Shown in pieces: positions 18,374-27,388 of a DNA stretch of 64,000 nucleotides (positions are counted from its first letter, which is position 1; every line of letters begins with the position of its first letter). The stretch is from NCBI RefSeq assembly GCF_036855935.1, contig NZ_JASPFK010000001.1:2978501-3042500 (forward strand). The letters run 5' to 3'. Made by a program: the position numbers and the translations under genes. The notes under the pieces are model-generated. The model ran no database searches. It was not told the DNA's origin and saw only the letters and a program-made list of their open reading frames with translations. Source of the DNA: Sphingomonas sp. LR60. GTDB lineage: Bacteria > Pseudomonadota > Alphaproteobacteria > Sphingomonadales > Sphingomonadaceae.

Positions 18374-20788
18374 ATGCGTCATTTCCTGACTGCGGGCGTC
18401 GCCCCGCTCGCCCTGATCGTCGCGGCGCCCGCGCTGGCGCAGAGCGTCACACCGCCGACCGACGACACCGCACCGGCCGACCCGGCGGGTGACGACATCA
18501 TCGTCACCGGCACCGCCACCCGCGCCGTTGCGCAGATCACCAATGTCGAGATCCAGAAGGTGCTACCCGGCATCAGCCCGCTCAAGGCGCTTCAGACGCT
18601 GCCCGGCGTCACCTATCTGACCGCCGATCCGTGGGGCAATAACGAGCAGAACATCTCGCTGTTCGTCCACGGCTTCAACGCGCAGCAGCTCGGCTACACG
18701 CTCGACGGCGTTCCGCTCGGCGATCAGCAATACGGCAATTACAACGGCCTGAGCCCGCAGCGTGCGACGATCTCGGAGAATGTCGGCCGCGTCGTGCTCG
18801 CCTCGGGTGCGGGCGATCTCGGCACCGCGTCCACCAGCAATCTCGGCGGCACGATCGACACCTTCACCAGCGATCCCAAGCCGACCTTCGGCATCAGCGC
18901 CGCGCAGACCGTCGGCAGCTACGAGGCGACGCGCAGCTACGTCCGCCTCGACAGCGGCGACATCGGCCAGAACACGCGCTTCTACATCTCGGGCGTGCGC
19001 CAGCGCGCACGCGCCTGGGACTTCGAGGGCTATCAGAAGGGCTGGCAGGCCAATGCCAAGCTGGTCCACGACGATTCGATCGGCAAGCTGACCGCATACT
19101 TCGCTTATTCCGACAAGGCCGAGCCGAACGAAGACGCGACCGTCGTCTCCGCGACCCAGACCTATCAGCCCTATATCCGCCCGTTCCTCTACCCGAACTT
19201 CGCCGGGATGCAGGCATATCTCGCCAATCAGCTGCCGTACAACAACGCCGCCAGCTATGCGGCGTCGGGGGCGAACTACAGCAATTACTACAGTGCCGCG
19301 TTGCGCACCGACTATCTCGGCTACCTCAAGTACGACTGGAACGTCACCGACCGCGTGACCTTCTCCAACCAGGCGTATTTCCACCACAATGACGGCGTCG
19401 GCATCGTCGCCGGCCCGATCACCGTCGCCGGGCTGCCGCAGCTCTTCTCCTTCTATTACCCCGGCGTCGCGGGCAGCAGCCCGACCTCGGCCGCCAACCT
19501 CGCGCGGCTGTCGACGATCTTCGGCGGCTCCGGGCTCGCAACCCGCACCACCGAATATCGCATCGACCGCGTCGGCGGCATCTCGACGTTGCGCGCCGAA
19601 CTCGGCAACCACACGATCGAGCTGGGCGGCTGGTACGAGCATCAAAGCTCCGCCGCCTATCGCCGCTGGTACGCGCTCGACGTCAACGATCCGTCCTCGC
19701 CCTATGAGCGCCCGCTCGACCTCGCCAACCCGCTCATCACGCAATATGGCAGCGAGATCCGCGTGACCGAGATCCAGGCGCACATTCAGGACGCGTGGAA
19801 GATCCTCCCCACGCTCACGCTCCAGGCCGGCTTCAAGAGCACCTTCCAGCATGCACGCCAGCGCGTGCCGGTGCAGCCGATCCCGGGTTCGTTCACCGGC
19901 TCGCGCGAGTTGCCGGTCGGGCGGATCGGCACCGACGAATGGTTCCTGCCGCAGGTCGGCGTGCTGTGGGACGCGACCGACCACGAACAGGTCTTCGTCA
20001 ACGCGCAGAAGAACATCCGCCAGTTCCAGACCAGCGCCGCCGCCGGCCTCTCGCCGTTCGCGCTCGGCAGCCAGACGTTGTTCGAGTTCTTCAAGGACAA
20101 TACCAAGCCGGAAACAAGCTGGACCTATGAAGCCGGCATCCGCACCCGCCGCCCGCTCGATCTCGGCCCGCTGACCGGGTTCGAGGGCCAGATCAGTTAC
20201 TATCACGTCGACTTCTCGAACCGGCTGCTCGCGATCAGCCCGACCACGACGATCACCGCGATCATCAGCGGCGCGCCGATCATCGCCAACGTCGGCAGCG
20301 TGAAGACCGACGGCGTCGATGCGGCGGCGACGCTGCGCTTCGGCGACCGCTTCTCGCTCTACAATGCGTTGTCGTACAACAACTCGCGCTACGCCGATAA
20401 TTATACGGTCGGCGCCGCGCAGACCGTCGTGCCGACCGCCGGCAAGAAGGTCCCCGGCTCGCCCGACTGGCTCAACAAGACGGTGGCGACGCTCAGCGGC
20501 GAAGGGGTGGAGCTGCAGCTGATCGGCGACTATATCGGTCGTCGCTATGCCACGTTCACGAACGATCTGAAGGTGCCCGGCTATTTCACCCTTTCGGGTC
20601 GGATCGGCTTCGACATGCCGCTGTCGGGCGAGGGCCTGGCCAAGAAGCTGAACGTCAGCCTCAACGTGACGAACATCACCGACAAGCGGGCCTATTCGAC
20701 GATCAGCGTCGGCGCGGCATCGGGGACGTACAATTTCTTCCCGCTCGCGCCGCGTCAGGCGTTCGTCACGCTCAGCGCGGGGTTCTGA
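18374..20788 (+). CDS. TonB-dependent outer-membrane receptor 2
   Basis: 804 residues, signal peptide cleaved near APALAQSV. Plug domain (SPLKALQTLPGVTYLTADPW; ISLFVHGFNAQQLGYTLDGV) then the barrel, ending APRQAFVTLSAGF. TonB-box-like sequence DDIIVTG near residue 40. It begins 27 bp after receptor 1 and is followed after 2 bp by the glycerophosphodiesterase, so all three are likely one transcript. Similar to receptor 1 along the whole length but clearly diverged. Confidence 0.9.
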   Translation: MRHFLTAGVAPLALIVAAPALAQSVTPPTDDTAPADPAGDDIIVTGTATRAVAQITNVEIQKVLPGISPLKALQTLPGVTYLTADPWGNNEQNISLFVHGFNAQQLGYTLDGVPLGDQQYGNYNGLSPQRATISENVGRVVLASGAGDLGTASTSNLGGTIDTFTSDPKPTFGISAAQTVGSYEATRSYVRLDSGDIGQNTRFYISGVRQRARAWDFEGYQKGWQANAKLVHDDSIGKLTAYFAYSDKAEPNEDATVVSATQTYQPYIRPFLYPNFAGMQAYLANQLPYNNAASYAASGANYSNYYSAALRTDYLGYLKYDWNVTDRVTFSNQAYFHHNDGVGIVAGPITVAGLPQLFSFYYPGVAGSSPTSAANLARLSTIFGGSGLATRTTEYRIDRVGGISTLRAELGNHTIELGGWYEHQSSAAYRRWYALDVNDPSSPYERPLDLANPLITQYGSEIRVTEIQAHIQDAWKILPTLTLQAGFKSTFQHARQRVPVQPIPGSFTGSRELPVGRIGTDEWFLPQVGVLWDATDHEQVFVNAQKNIRQFQTSAAAGLSPFALGSQTLFEFFKDNTKPETSWTYEAGIRTRRPLDLGPLTGFEGQISYYHVDFSNRLLAISPTTTITAIISGAPIIANVGSVKTDGVDAAATLRFGDRFSLYNALSYNNSRYADNYTVGAAQTVVPTAGKKVPGSPDWLNKTVATLSGEGVELQLIGDYIGRRYATFTNDLKVPGYFTLSGRIGFDMPLSGEGLAKKLNVSLNVTNITDKRAYSTISVGAASGTYNFFPLAPRQAFVTLSAGF

Positions 20789-20790
20789 GT

Positions 20791-21885
20791 GTGATGACGC
20801 GCCGCGCCGCGCTCGGCTCCGCGATCGCGCTGGGGGTGGCCTCCACCGCCGGCGCGGCGCCCTCCGCAAAGAAGCCGCTGGTGTTCGCGCACCGCGGCGC
20901 ATCGGCGTTGCGCCCCGAACACACGCTTGGCGCCTATGCCAAGGCGATTGCGGACGGCGCGGACTTCATCGAGCCCGACCTCGTTTCGACGAAGGACGGC
21001 GTGCTGGTCGCGCGGCACGAGAACAACATCGTCGAGACGACCGATGTCGCCGATCACCCCGAATTCGCGTCGCGCCGCACCACGAAGACGATCGACGGCG
21101 AGCCGCAGACCGGCTGGTTTACCGAGGATTTCACGCTCGCCGAGCTGAAGACGTTGCGGGCGAAGGAGCGGCTCGGCGCGATCCGCCCCGAAAGCCGCAG
21201 CTATGACGGCCAGTTCCAGGTCGTGACGCTCGACGAGGTGATCGACTTCGCCGCGGCCGAGGCGGCGGCGCGCGGGCGGACGATCGGGCTGGTGCCCGAG
21301 CTGAAACATTCGACCTATTTCGCGGGCGTCGGCCTGCCCGTCGAGGACCGCTTCCTCGCCGTGCTCGCCGCACATGCCTATACCCGTCGCGCGCCGGTGC
21401 AGTTGCAGTCGTTCGAGGTCGCGAACCTGCGCTACGTCCGCGGCAAGCTGCCGAAGGGCGGCAACCTTCGGCTCGTCCAGCTCATCGGCGATCCTTCGCA
21501 AAAGCCCGCCGATGTCGCCAAGGCAGGCGGCGCGCTCGATTACCGCACGATGGTGTCGCCCGCCGGGCTGCGCGAGATGGCGCGTTACGCCGATATCGTC
21601 GCGCCGAACACGCGGATGCTGATCCCGCTCGCCGCCGACGGGCGGCTCGGCACGCCGACCACTTTGGTCGCGGACGCACATGCTGCCGGCCTCGAAGTGT
21701 GCCCGTGGACCTTCCGCCCCGAGAACCGCTTCCTCGCCGCCGACTTCCGCAGCACCGCCGGGCCGGACGCGCGCCATGACGCCGGATCGGTGGCCGAGAT
21801 GCGCCGCTATATCGCGCTCGGCGTCGACTCGTTCTTCACCGACGATCCGGCGCTCGGACGGCTGGCGGTAGACGGCGCCCGATAA
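20791..21885 (+). CDS. glpQ: Glycerophosphodiester phosphodiesterase
   Basis: 364 residues with a leader (RRAALGSAIALGVASTAGAA), so probably periplasmic. GDPD signature motifs: FAHRGASALRPEHTLGAY (catalytic His and Arg, Glu of PEHT) and IEPDLVSTKDGVLVARHE (metal-binding Glu/Asp and second His). The length and leader fit GlpQ rather than the cytosolic UgpQ. It would release glycerol-3-phosphate from glycerophosphodiesters brought in by the two receptors upstream. A likely sigma-70 promoter for the next gene overlaps its 3' flank. Confidence 0.9.
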   Translation: MMTRRAALGSAIALGVASTAGAAPSAKKPLVFAHRGASALRPEHTLGAYAKAIADGADFIEPDLVSTKDGVLVARHENNIVETTDVADHPEFASRRTTKTIDGEPQTGWFTEDFTLAELKTLRAKERLGAIRPESRSYDGQFQVVTLDEVIDFAAAEAAARGRTIGLVPELKHSTYFAGVGLPVEDRFLAVLAAHAYTRRAPVQLQSFEVANLRYVRGKLPKGGNLRLVQLIGDPSQKPADVAKAGGALDYRTMVSPAGLREMARYADIVAPNTRMLIPLAADGRLGTPTTLVADAHAAGLEVCPWTFRPENRFLAADFRSTAGPDARHDAGSVAEMRRYIALGVDSFFTDDPALGRLAVDGAR

Positions 21886-21890
21886 AGCGG

Positions 21891-21919
21891 TTGCGCAAAT
21901 GCCACAGCGCTCGTATATT
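21891..21919 (+). promoter_or_regulatory. Predicted sigma-70-type promoter
   Basis: TTGCGC and TATATT are separated by exactly 17 bp, 6 bp past the GDPD stop. It would give a leader of about 115 bases to the DUF6481 gene. Confidence 0.5.
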
Positions 21920-21962
21920 CGGATGCGGTTGGTGTAGCCTTTCGCTTCATCGGCTTTCCCGA

Positions 21963-21986
21963 CGGCTCCGCAGCGATGCGGGGCCG
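21963..21986 (+). promoter_or_regulatory. Hairpin in the DUF6481 leader (attenuator-like)
   Basis: A 10-bp stem (CGGCTCCGCA with TGCGGGGCCG, one T-G pair) closed by a GCGA tetraloop and followed by TTGTGCTTTT. It resembles a terminator but sits between the promoter and the start codon. Confidence 0.45.
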
Positions 21987-22039
21987 TTGTGCTTTTCGCC
22001 GTTTCCGGCGTTGTCGTTCCCCAAGGAGAATTTCGCAGC

Positions 22040-22402
22040 ATGGCAGGTTACAAGGCCCCTGACTTCAACCAGCGCGCCGCCGCCGCCCGCGACGCCAAGG
22101 CGCGCGCCCTCGAGGCGTTGAAGAACAAGGCCGCCCCCGATCCTGCAGAGGTCGCCGCCCGTCTCGCCGCCCGCGAGGCCAAGGAAGCTGCCGAGGCGGA
22201 GAAGCGCGAAGAGCGCAAGGCCGCGATCGCCGCCGAAAAGGCCGCCAAGGAAGAGGCGCGCGCGCAGACCGCTGCCGAGGAAGCCGCTGCCGCGGAGGCC
22301 GCCGCCGCCGCCAAGCGCCCACCGGTCATGCCGACCGCGGCCGAGATGAAGGCGGCACGCGACGCCCGCTACGCCGCACGCAAGGCCCGCCAGAAGAAGT
22401 GA
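22040..22402 (+). CDS. DUF6481 family Ala/Lys-rich protein
   Basis: 120 residues, almost entirely charged and Ala-rich: residues ~10-85 are a long helical, probably coiled-coil stretch (AAREAKEAAEAEKREERKAA). The start MAGYKAPDFNQRAAAARDAK and the end AARKARQKK match the sphingomonad DUF6481 family; its role is unknown and nucleic-acid binding is only a guess from the charge. The start is supported by AAGGAGA 12 bp upstream. The stop overlaps the next start (GTGA). Confidence 0.8.
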   Translation: MAGYKAPDFNQRAAAARDAKARALEALKNKAAPDPAEVAARLAAREAKEAAEAEKREERKAAIAAEKAAKEEARAQTAAEEAAAAEAAAAAKRPPVMPTAAEMKAARDARYAARKARQKK

Positions 22403-23070
22403 TCCGCCCCGAACTGGTCGGCGTGGCGGAGGTGCCGGATGGCCCGCCGCTCCGGCTGTTCCGGCGTGGCGCCGACTTCATGATCGTGCTCGAGCGCAAC
22501 GAGCTGATGAGCACGCGGATGAGCGGCTCGGAAGTCGCGCTCGGCACGATGACGTGCGACCGGCTCGAGGATCGTTCCGCGCCGCACCTCCTGATCGGCG
22601 GCTATGGCATGGGCTTCACTTTGCGCGCCGTGCTCGGCCGGCTGGAGGCGGATGCGCAGGTCACGGTCGCCGAACTGGTGCCCGGCATCATCGAATGGGC
22701 ACGCGGGCCGATGGCGGCGTTGACCGACGGCTGTCTCGACGATCCACGGGTCACGCTCGAGATGGGCGATGTCGGCGCGGCGATCGTCACGGGCGGCGGA
22801 CGCTATGACGCGATCCTGCTCGACGTCGACAACGGCCCGGACGGGCTGACTCGCCCCGGCAATGACGGCCTCTATGGCCCACGCGGGCTGGCTGCGGCCC
22901 GCACCGCCTTGCGGCCCGGCGGCGTCCTGGCGGTCTGGTCGGCAGCACCCGATCCGCGCTTCGCCCGCCGCTTCGCCGACAGCGGCTTCGCGGTCGACGA
23001 GGTCAAGGTGCGCGCACGCGAAAACGGCAAGGGCGCGACCCACGTCATCTGGTTCGGCACCCGGCGCTGA
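22399..23070 (+). CDS. Spermidine-synthase-like (class I methyltransferase fold) protein
   Basis: 223 residues with a Rossmann motif LLIGGYGMGFTLRAVLG (residues ~55-72), an acidic loop VTVAELVPGIIEWARG and DAILLDVDNGPDGL, as in spermidine synthases and related nucleotide-binding methyltransferase-fold proteins. It lacks the N-terminal domain of bona fide SpeE and the length is short, so polyamine synthesis is uncertain. The GTG start overlaps the stop of the preceding gene by 4 bp, suggesting coupled translation. Confidence 0.8.
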   Translation: MIRPELVGVAEVPDGPPLRLFRRGADFMIVLERNELMSTRMSGSEVALGTMTCDRLEDRSAPHLLIGGYGMGFTLRAVLGRLEADAQVTVAELVPGIIEWARGPMAALTDGCLDDPRVTLEMGDVGAAIVTGGGRYDAILLDVDNGPDGLTRPGNDGLYGPRGLAAARTALRPGGVLAVWSAAPDPRFARRFADSGFAVDEVKVRARENGKGATHVIWFGTRR

Positions 23071-23079
23071 CGCCCATCC

Positions 23080-23239
23080 GTCCCCCGGACCTGATCCGGG
23101 ACCCCGCTTCTACACGCAAGCCCTGAAGCCAAGCGTCACCCCGGCGAAGGCCGTGGCCCAGTTGGGGAACGCTGGTGAGAAACGTCGCGCGTCGTTTCAC
23201 TGGCGTTCCCAACCGGGCCCGGGCCTTCGCCGGGGTGAC
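23080..23239. repeat. Repeat region: R4 unit and R3 palindrome (copy 1)
   Basis: An R4 unit (from 23080) precedes an R3 palindrome at 23135-23239. R3 arms begin GTCACCCCGGCGAAGGCC and end with the reverse complement; about 50 bp in the middle vary between copies (42075-42178, 46718-46822). Confidence 0.85.
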
Positions 23240-23314
23240 AGAAGGAGATAGTCAAAGCGGGTGGATCAGCGCTAACCGCTGTCGCCCGCCCCAGCCTGAT
23301 GGTAGAGGCTGCGC

Positions 23315-24289
23315 ATGGGTCACGGGCACCACCATCACCACCACGGTCACGATCACGGGCAAGGGCACGGGCACGGGCACGACCACGATCACGGCCATTC
23401 CCATGCACATGCCACTCCGCCCGAGCGCTGGGATCATGTGTTCGCGATCGGGATCGCGCTCAACCTCATCTATGTCGTCGCTGAAGGCGTAGCCGGGTGG
23501 ATGTTCGACTCGGTCGCGCTGCTCGCCGACGCCGGACACAATCTCTCCGACGTGCTCGGGCTGGCGGTGGCGTGGGGCGGCGCGGCGCTGGCGCGGACTG
23601 CACCGTCGAAGCGCTTCACTTATGGGCTGAAGGGGTCGACGATCCTCGCCGCGCTCGTCAATGCGCTGCTGCTGCTGGTTGCGATCGGCGCGATCGCATG
23701 GGAGGCGGTGCATCGCTTCGGGTCGGCGCCGGTCGTCCCGGGGCTCACCGTATCCGCCGTCGCCGCGCTGGGAATCGTCGTCAACGCGATCACCGCCTGG
23801 TTGTTCGCGCGCGGACGCAAGGGCGACGTCAACGTCCGCGGCGCCTATCTCCACATGCTCGCCGATGCGCTGGTCTCTGCCGGGGTGGTCGCCGCTGGCG
23901 TCGTCATCTGGCTGACCGGCGCGGCGTGGATCGACCCGCTGGTCAGCCTCGTCATCGCGGTGGTGATCTTCTGGCAGACCTGGGGACTTCTTCGCGAAAC
24001 CGTGGAGATGTCGCTGTCGGCGGTGCCGCGCGGGATCGACTATGACCGGGTCAAGGAAGCGCTCGCGACGCTGCCCGGCGTGGAGACGATCCACGACCTC
24101 CACATCTGGCCAATGTCGACTACCGAACCGAGCCTCACCGCGCATCTGCGCATCCCGGCCGGGCATCCGGGCGATGCGTTCCTCGAGGACGTGCAGGCGA
24201 TGCTGCACGAACGCTTCGGAATCGGCCATACGACGGTACAGATCGAGACCGGGACAGCCTGCGCACTCGCCGATGAGCGCACCGTTTAG
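23315..24289 (+). CDS. Cation diffusion facilitator (CDF) metal exporter
   Basis: 324 residues. The N terminus is strongly His-rich (about 17 His in the first 34 residues, GHHHHHHGHDHGQGHGHGHD), consistent with metal binding. Six membrane helices follow with the CDF metal motifs HNLSDVLG (HxxxD-type) in TM2 and HMLADALVSAG in TM5, then a cytosolic C-terminal domain (DLHIWPMSTTEPSLTAHLRI). Substrate is probably Zn, Co or Ni; sequence alone does not decide. Its TAG stop codon is formed by the first bases of the 270-bp element at 24287. Confidence 0.92.
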   Translation: MGHGHHHHHHGHDHGQGHGHGHDHDHGHSHAHATPPERWDHVFAIGIALNLIYVVAEGVAGWMFDSVALLADAGHNLSDVLGLAVAWGGAALARTAPSKRFTYGLKGSTILAALVNALLLLVAIGAIAWEAVHRFGSAPVVPGLTVSAVAALGIVVNAITAWLFARGRKGDVNVRGAYLHMLADALVSAGVVAAGVVIWLTGAAWIDPLVSLVIAVVIFWQTWGLLRETVEMSLSAVPRGIDYDRVKEALATLPGVETIHDLHIWPMSTTEPSLTAHLRIPAGHPGDAFLEDVQAMLHERFGIGHTTVQIETGTACALADERTV

Positions 24290-24556
24290 GGCCCGTACTC
24301 GATCGCAACAAGGATCGTGATCGCCCGTGGAAGGCCGCCCACGAGAAGTGCAGCGCAGTCGGGTAGCGGAGCTACCCGCAAGCAAGCGACGACGCTGGGC
24401 GGCCTTCCACGGGCGACCGCTCCGCGGCGGGCGGCTTTTGGCGCCATGCGGCGTCACGCGTCGGTCACGATGCTTGGGCATCGCTCCCTCCGTGCTCCTA
24501 GCCTGGCGCCAAAATCCGCTCCGTCACGACCTTGTTGCGATCGAACACGGGCCCTA
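24287..24556. mobile_element. 270-bp palindromic element, copy A (foldback MITE-like)
   Basis: Terminal inverted repeats of about 27 bp begin TAGGGCCCGTACTCGATCGC and end with the near-complement. Inside are a 20-bp foldback arm (24322-24341 with 24395-24414) holding a nested GGGTAGC/GCTACCC hairpin, and a 15-bp arm (24430-24444 with 24505-24519 region) holding a GATGC/GCATC hairpin. The ends carry TA, as expected for a TA-target insertion. It lies exactly between convergent stop codons. No transposase is encoded. Copy B is at 43759-44028. Confidence 0.75.
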
Positions 24557-24559
24557 AGG

Positions 24560-26643
24560 CTATTTTCGCATCAACTCCCGTCCCAGGAACGCATTCAGCA
24601 GCGCCGCGCGGCGCGCATCTTCGGCGTGATCGGCCCCGACCGAATGCCCACCCTCCAGATATTCGTGGAAGTAAACGGTGTTCCCGTTCTGCTTCAGCAA
24701 CGCCGCCAGCTTGCGCGCATGGCCGGGATGCACCCGGTCATCCTTGGTCGAAAGGTAAAAGAATACAGGAGGATAGCGAACGCCTGACTTCACGTTCTGA
24801 TACGGTGAATAGCGGCGGATGAACGCCCAATCGGCAGGCTTGTCGGGATCGCCATATTCGTCGATCCACGACGCCCCCGCGGACAGATGCGAATACCGTT
24901 GCATATCCTCCAACGGCGACCCCGCAATCACCGCGCCATACAGGTCGGGACGCTGCTGCATGGCCACGCCGACCAGCAACCCGCCGTTCGAACGTCCTGA
25001 AATCCCGATCTTTCCTTTGTTCGACACGCCGGTACGGACCAGATCGTCGCCGACCGCATGAAGATCGTCGAACACGTTCTGGCGCTTCTCGCGGAGCCCC
25101 GCCTGATGCCAGCGCGGCCCATATTCGCCGCCGCCGCGCAGGTTGGCGAGCACATAGGCACCGCCCTGCTCGACCCAGAACAGCGCCAGCGGCCCGGCGC
25201 GATACGGCTGCTCGGTGAGATAGGTCGGCGTCTGCGCGGCCCGGAAGCCACCATAAGCGTGGATCAGCGCCGGCGCGGGAGCCGTCGCGCCCTTCTTGGT
25301 GACGAGGAAATACGGCACGCGCGTCCCGTCCCGCGAGGTCGCAAAGCGCTGAACCACCTGATATTTCGTCGCGTCGAACCGCGCCGGAAGCGCCTGCACC
25401 GCGCGCGGGGCTACGCCCGGGCGCACCGCGTAGAGCGTCGGTGGGGTGAGCATCCCCTCTACCGTCACGAACGCCTCGTCACTCTTGCCGGTCGTCGCGC
25501 CGAGGTGAAGCGTGCTGTTGCCCGGCAGCGCGACCGGAGTCTGCGTCCAGCGCCCGTCCGCCTGTCGACGCAGCGCGAGCAGCCGCCCCGACACGTCGTC
25601 GAGCAATTTGACCCACAACACATTGTCGCTGGCCGAAACTTCCTCGATCGCCTGCGTCGCGCCCGGCGCCATGACCAGCTCGCCCTTGGGACGACGGCCG
25701 GCGATAATGTCGGGGAGCGACCAGGCGACCAGAGCGCCGGCCGGGAAGCCGTCCGCGGGCTTGTTCAGTTTCGCGATCGCACGTCCGCCGATCACGTCGG
25801 TGACATCGGCGCCCTTGGGCAGCCCCAGCGGGACGAACCTGCCATCGGCCGCCTGCACGAGCAGTTCGCGTTCGAAGAAGGTGTGCCCGACGCTGACCAT
25901 CGGCCAGCGGCGGTCGGCGTCGACGAACGCCGCCGTGCCGACCTGCACCGCGCTGGCGGGGGATTCGTGGACAATGGTCGCTGCGGCTAACGGCGTGCCA
26001 CGCTTCCACAATTTCGCGATGCGCGGATAGCCCGAATTGGTGAGCGCCCCCGCCCCCAATCGGTCGCGACCAGCAAGGTGTCGCGGTCGACCCACACAAC
26101 GTCGCTCTTCGCCTCGGGCAATACGAAGCCATCGTCGACGAAGCGGCTGGTGGTCAGATCGAACTCGCGGACGACCTGCGCGTCGGTCCCGCCGGGGCTG
26201 AGTCGAACGAGGCAGCGCGTGTAGTCGGGCTCGAGGCAGCTCGCGCCGTGCCAGACCCAGCTCTTGCCCTCCGCCTTGCCGAGCGCGTCGACGTCGATCA
26301 GCGTGCGCCATTGCGGGCGGCCGGCCCGATAGTCGGCGAGCGTCGCGACCCGCCACAGCCCGCGCGGATTCTTCGCGTCGCGCCAGAGGTTTGTGACACG
26401 GTCACCGAGCACTGTGTCGACGTCGGCAATTTGCGCCTCGTCATCGAGGATCGCCTTGGCACGGGCGCGATCCTGTTCGTAGCGCGGGCTTTTGGTGAGT
26501 TGTGCCTCGGTCTCGGCATTCCATGCCTTGACCTGCTGAAGCGCGCGGGAGCCTTCGATGTCCTCCAGCCAGCGGTAGGGGTCGGCGGCAGGGGCGGCGG
26601 CGAGGACGATTGGGGCGAGCGCGAGCGGGATCAGGCGGTGCAT
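24560..26643 (-). CDS. Prolyl oligopeptidase family serine peptidase (interrupted by a probable sequence error)
   Basis: Cleaves peptides after proline in this family. The first part (26643 down to ~26055) has a signal peptide (LIPLALAPIVLAAAPAA) and DPYRWLEDIEGSRAL; the second part, in another frame, has the propeller and the catalytic domain: GRSNGGLLVGVAMQQRPDLYG (nucleophile Ser), KDDRVHPGHARK (Asp) and EGGHSVGAD (His). The frames meet at two C5 runs at 26047-26057; one extra C gives a single frame of 694 residues and joins VATDWGAGALTNSGYP. This is the usual family length. Nothing suggests true decay. Confidence 0.88.
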
Positions 26644-26696
26644 GGCGATATGGTAACCTTTGCCACGATCGAGCGGAAGGGGCGCATGGGTCAGCG

Positions 26697-27119
26697 TCAG
26701 AAGAACTGCTCCAGCCAGCCGGCGGTCGCATCGCTGAGTCCGACGATCTTGTCGGTCGCTTGGCGGTAGAGCTTGAAATCCAGCTCGAATTGCGGCGCAT
26801 CTTCAGGCCCTTCGCGCCAGGGGCGCAGCTCGCGTCGCCCGCAGGGGCGCGTCGCCACGCCGTCCACGCGGATCGTGACCGAGACGCGTGGGGTCTGTCG
26901 CGGTGCGTCGGTGCGGGGCGTGACCACCGCAGCGGCGACGATCCCGCGCGCGACCAACCCTCGCCCGCCATGCGTCTCGCTGGCGAAGAGGAAGATACGG
27001 TCGCCGGGGGTGATCGTCTTGCCGCCGTACATCGTCTTCTGTGCCGCGAATGTTACCGTGTTGGCGACGGGATCATCGATCGCGGCCTTGAGGGCGAAAC
27101 GGGAGAATTGGCGCGGCAT
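26697..27119 (-). CDS. Conserved-looking protein, possible EVE/ASCH-like fold
   Basis: 140 residues with no recognised family by eye. The central part GDRIFLFASETHGGRGLVARGIV followed by VTIRV is reminiscent of EVE/ASCH-type domains, which bind modified bases or RNA, but this is a weak inference. No signal peptide or membrane helix is seen. GC-rich third positions support a real gene. It ends 53 bp from the prolyl oligopeptidase start and runs in the same direction. Confidence 0.6.
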   Translation of the reverse strand: MPRQFSRFALKAAIDDPVANTVTFAAQKTMYGGKTITPGDRIFLFASETHGGRGLVARGIVAAAVVTPRTDAPRQTPRVSVTIRVDGVATRPCGRRELRPWREGPEDAPQFELDFKLYRQATDKIVGLSDATAGWLEQFF

Positions 27120-27320
27120 CAGCGGGTTGCGCCGGGGGTCACCGGTATCTTGGGACGCGGATGTTTGCGAAGTGCGCGCAAAACGGCCATCGAGATGGTG
27201 GCAGGAGGCGGGAGCGATGGCGTCACGCCGCTCAGTCTAGCTGAGGGTGCGGGGTGTAGGACAGCGATGGCTGTCCTTTATGCGTATGCGGCGTTGTGGC
27301 GCTTCAACGCGCTGCCTGAG

Positions 27321-27353
27321 AAGAAGCGGGATCCCGGGTCGAGCCCGGGATGA
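27321..27353. repeat. R4 palindrome
   Basis: GAAGCGGGATCCCGGGTCGA then GCCCGGGATGAC, an R4 unit 36 bp beyond the nadA stop. The remaining part of the 27120-27388 gap shows no gene that I can support. Confidence 0.7.
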
Positions 27354-27388
27354 CGAGGGTTGGGGCGAGCGCCTTGCCCGTCGCGTCG

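Noticed and set aside
15950..18382. An 810-codon open frame opposite the first TonB receptor
   Set aside because: It is an antisense shadow of a high-GC gene; composition is Arg/Gly/Val-rich with no family motif.
23315..23410. Possible CRISPR-like or microsatellite repeat
   Set aside because: The short GGTCAC/GGGCAC runs encode the His-rich N terminus of the CDF protein; there are no spacers.
24317..24557. Short Arg-rich ORFs inside the 270-bp elements (also 43771-44029)
   Set aside because: They appear in both strands of a palindrome and only translate the repeat; similar hypothetical proteins in databases would be repeat artefacts.
27120..27240. A 23-codon ORF ending at the start of the gene at 27119
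   Set aside because: Too short, no ribosome-binding site and no match; kept out.
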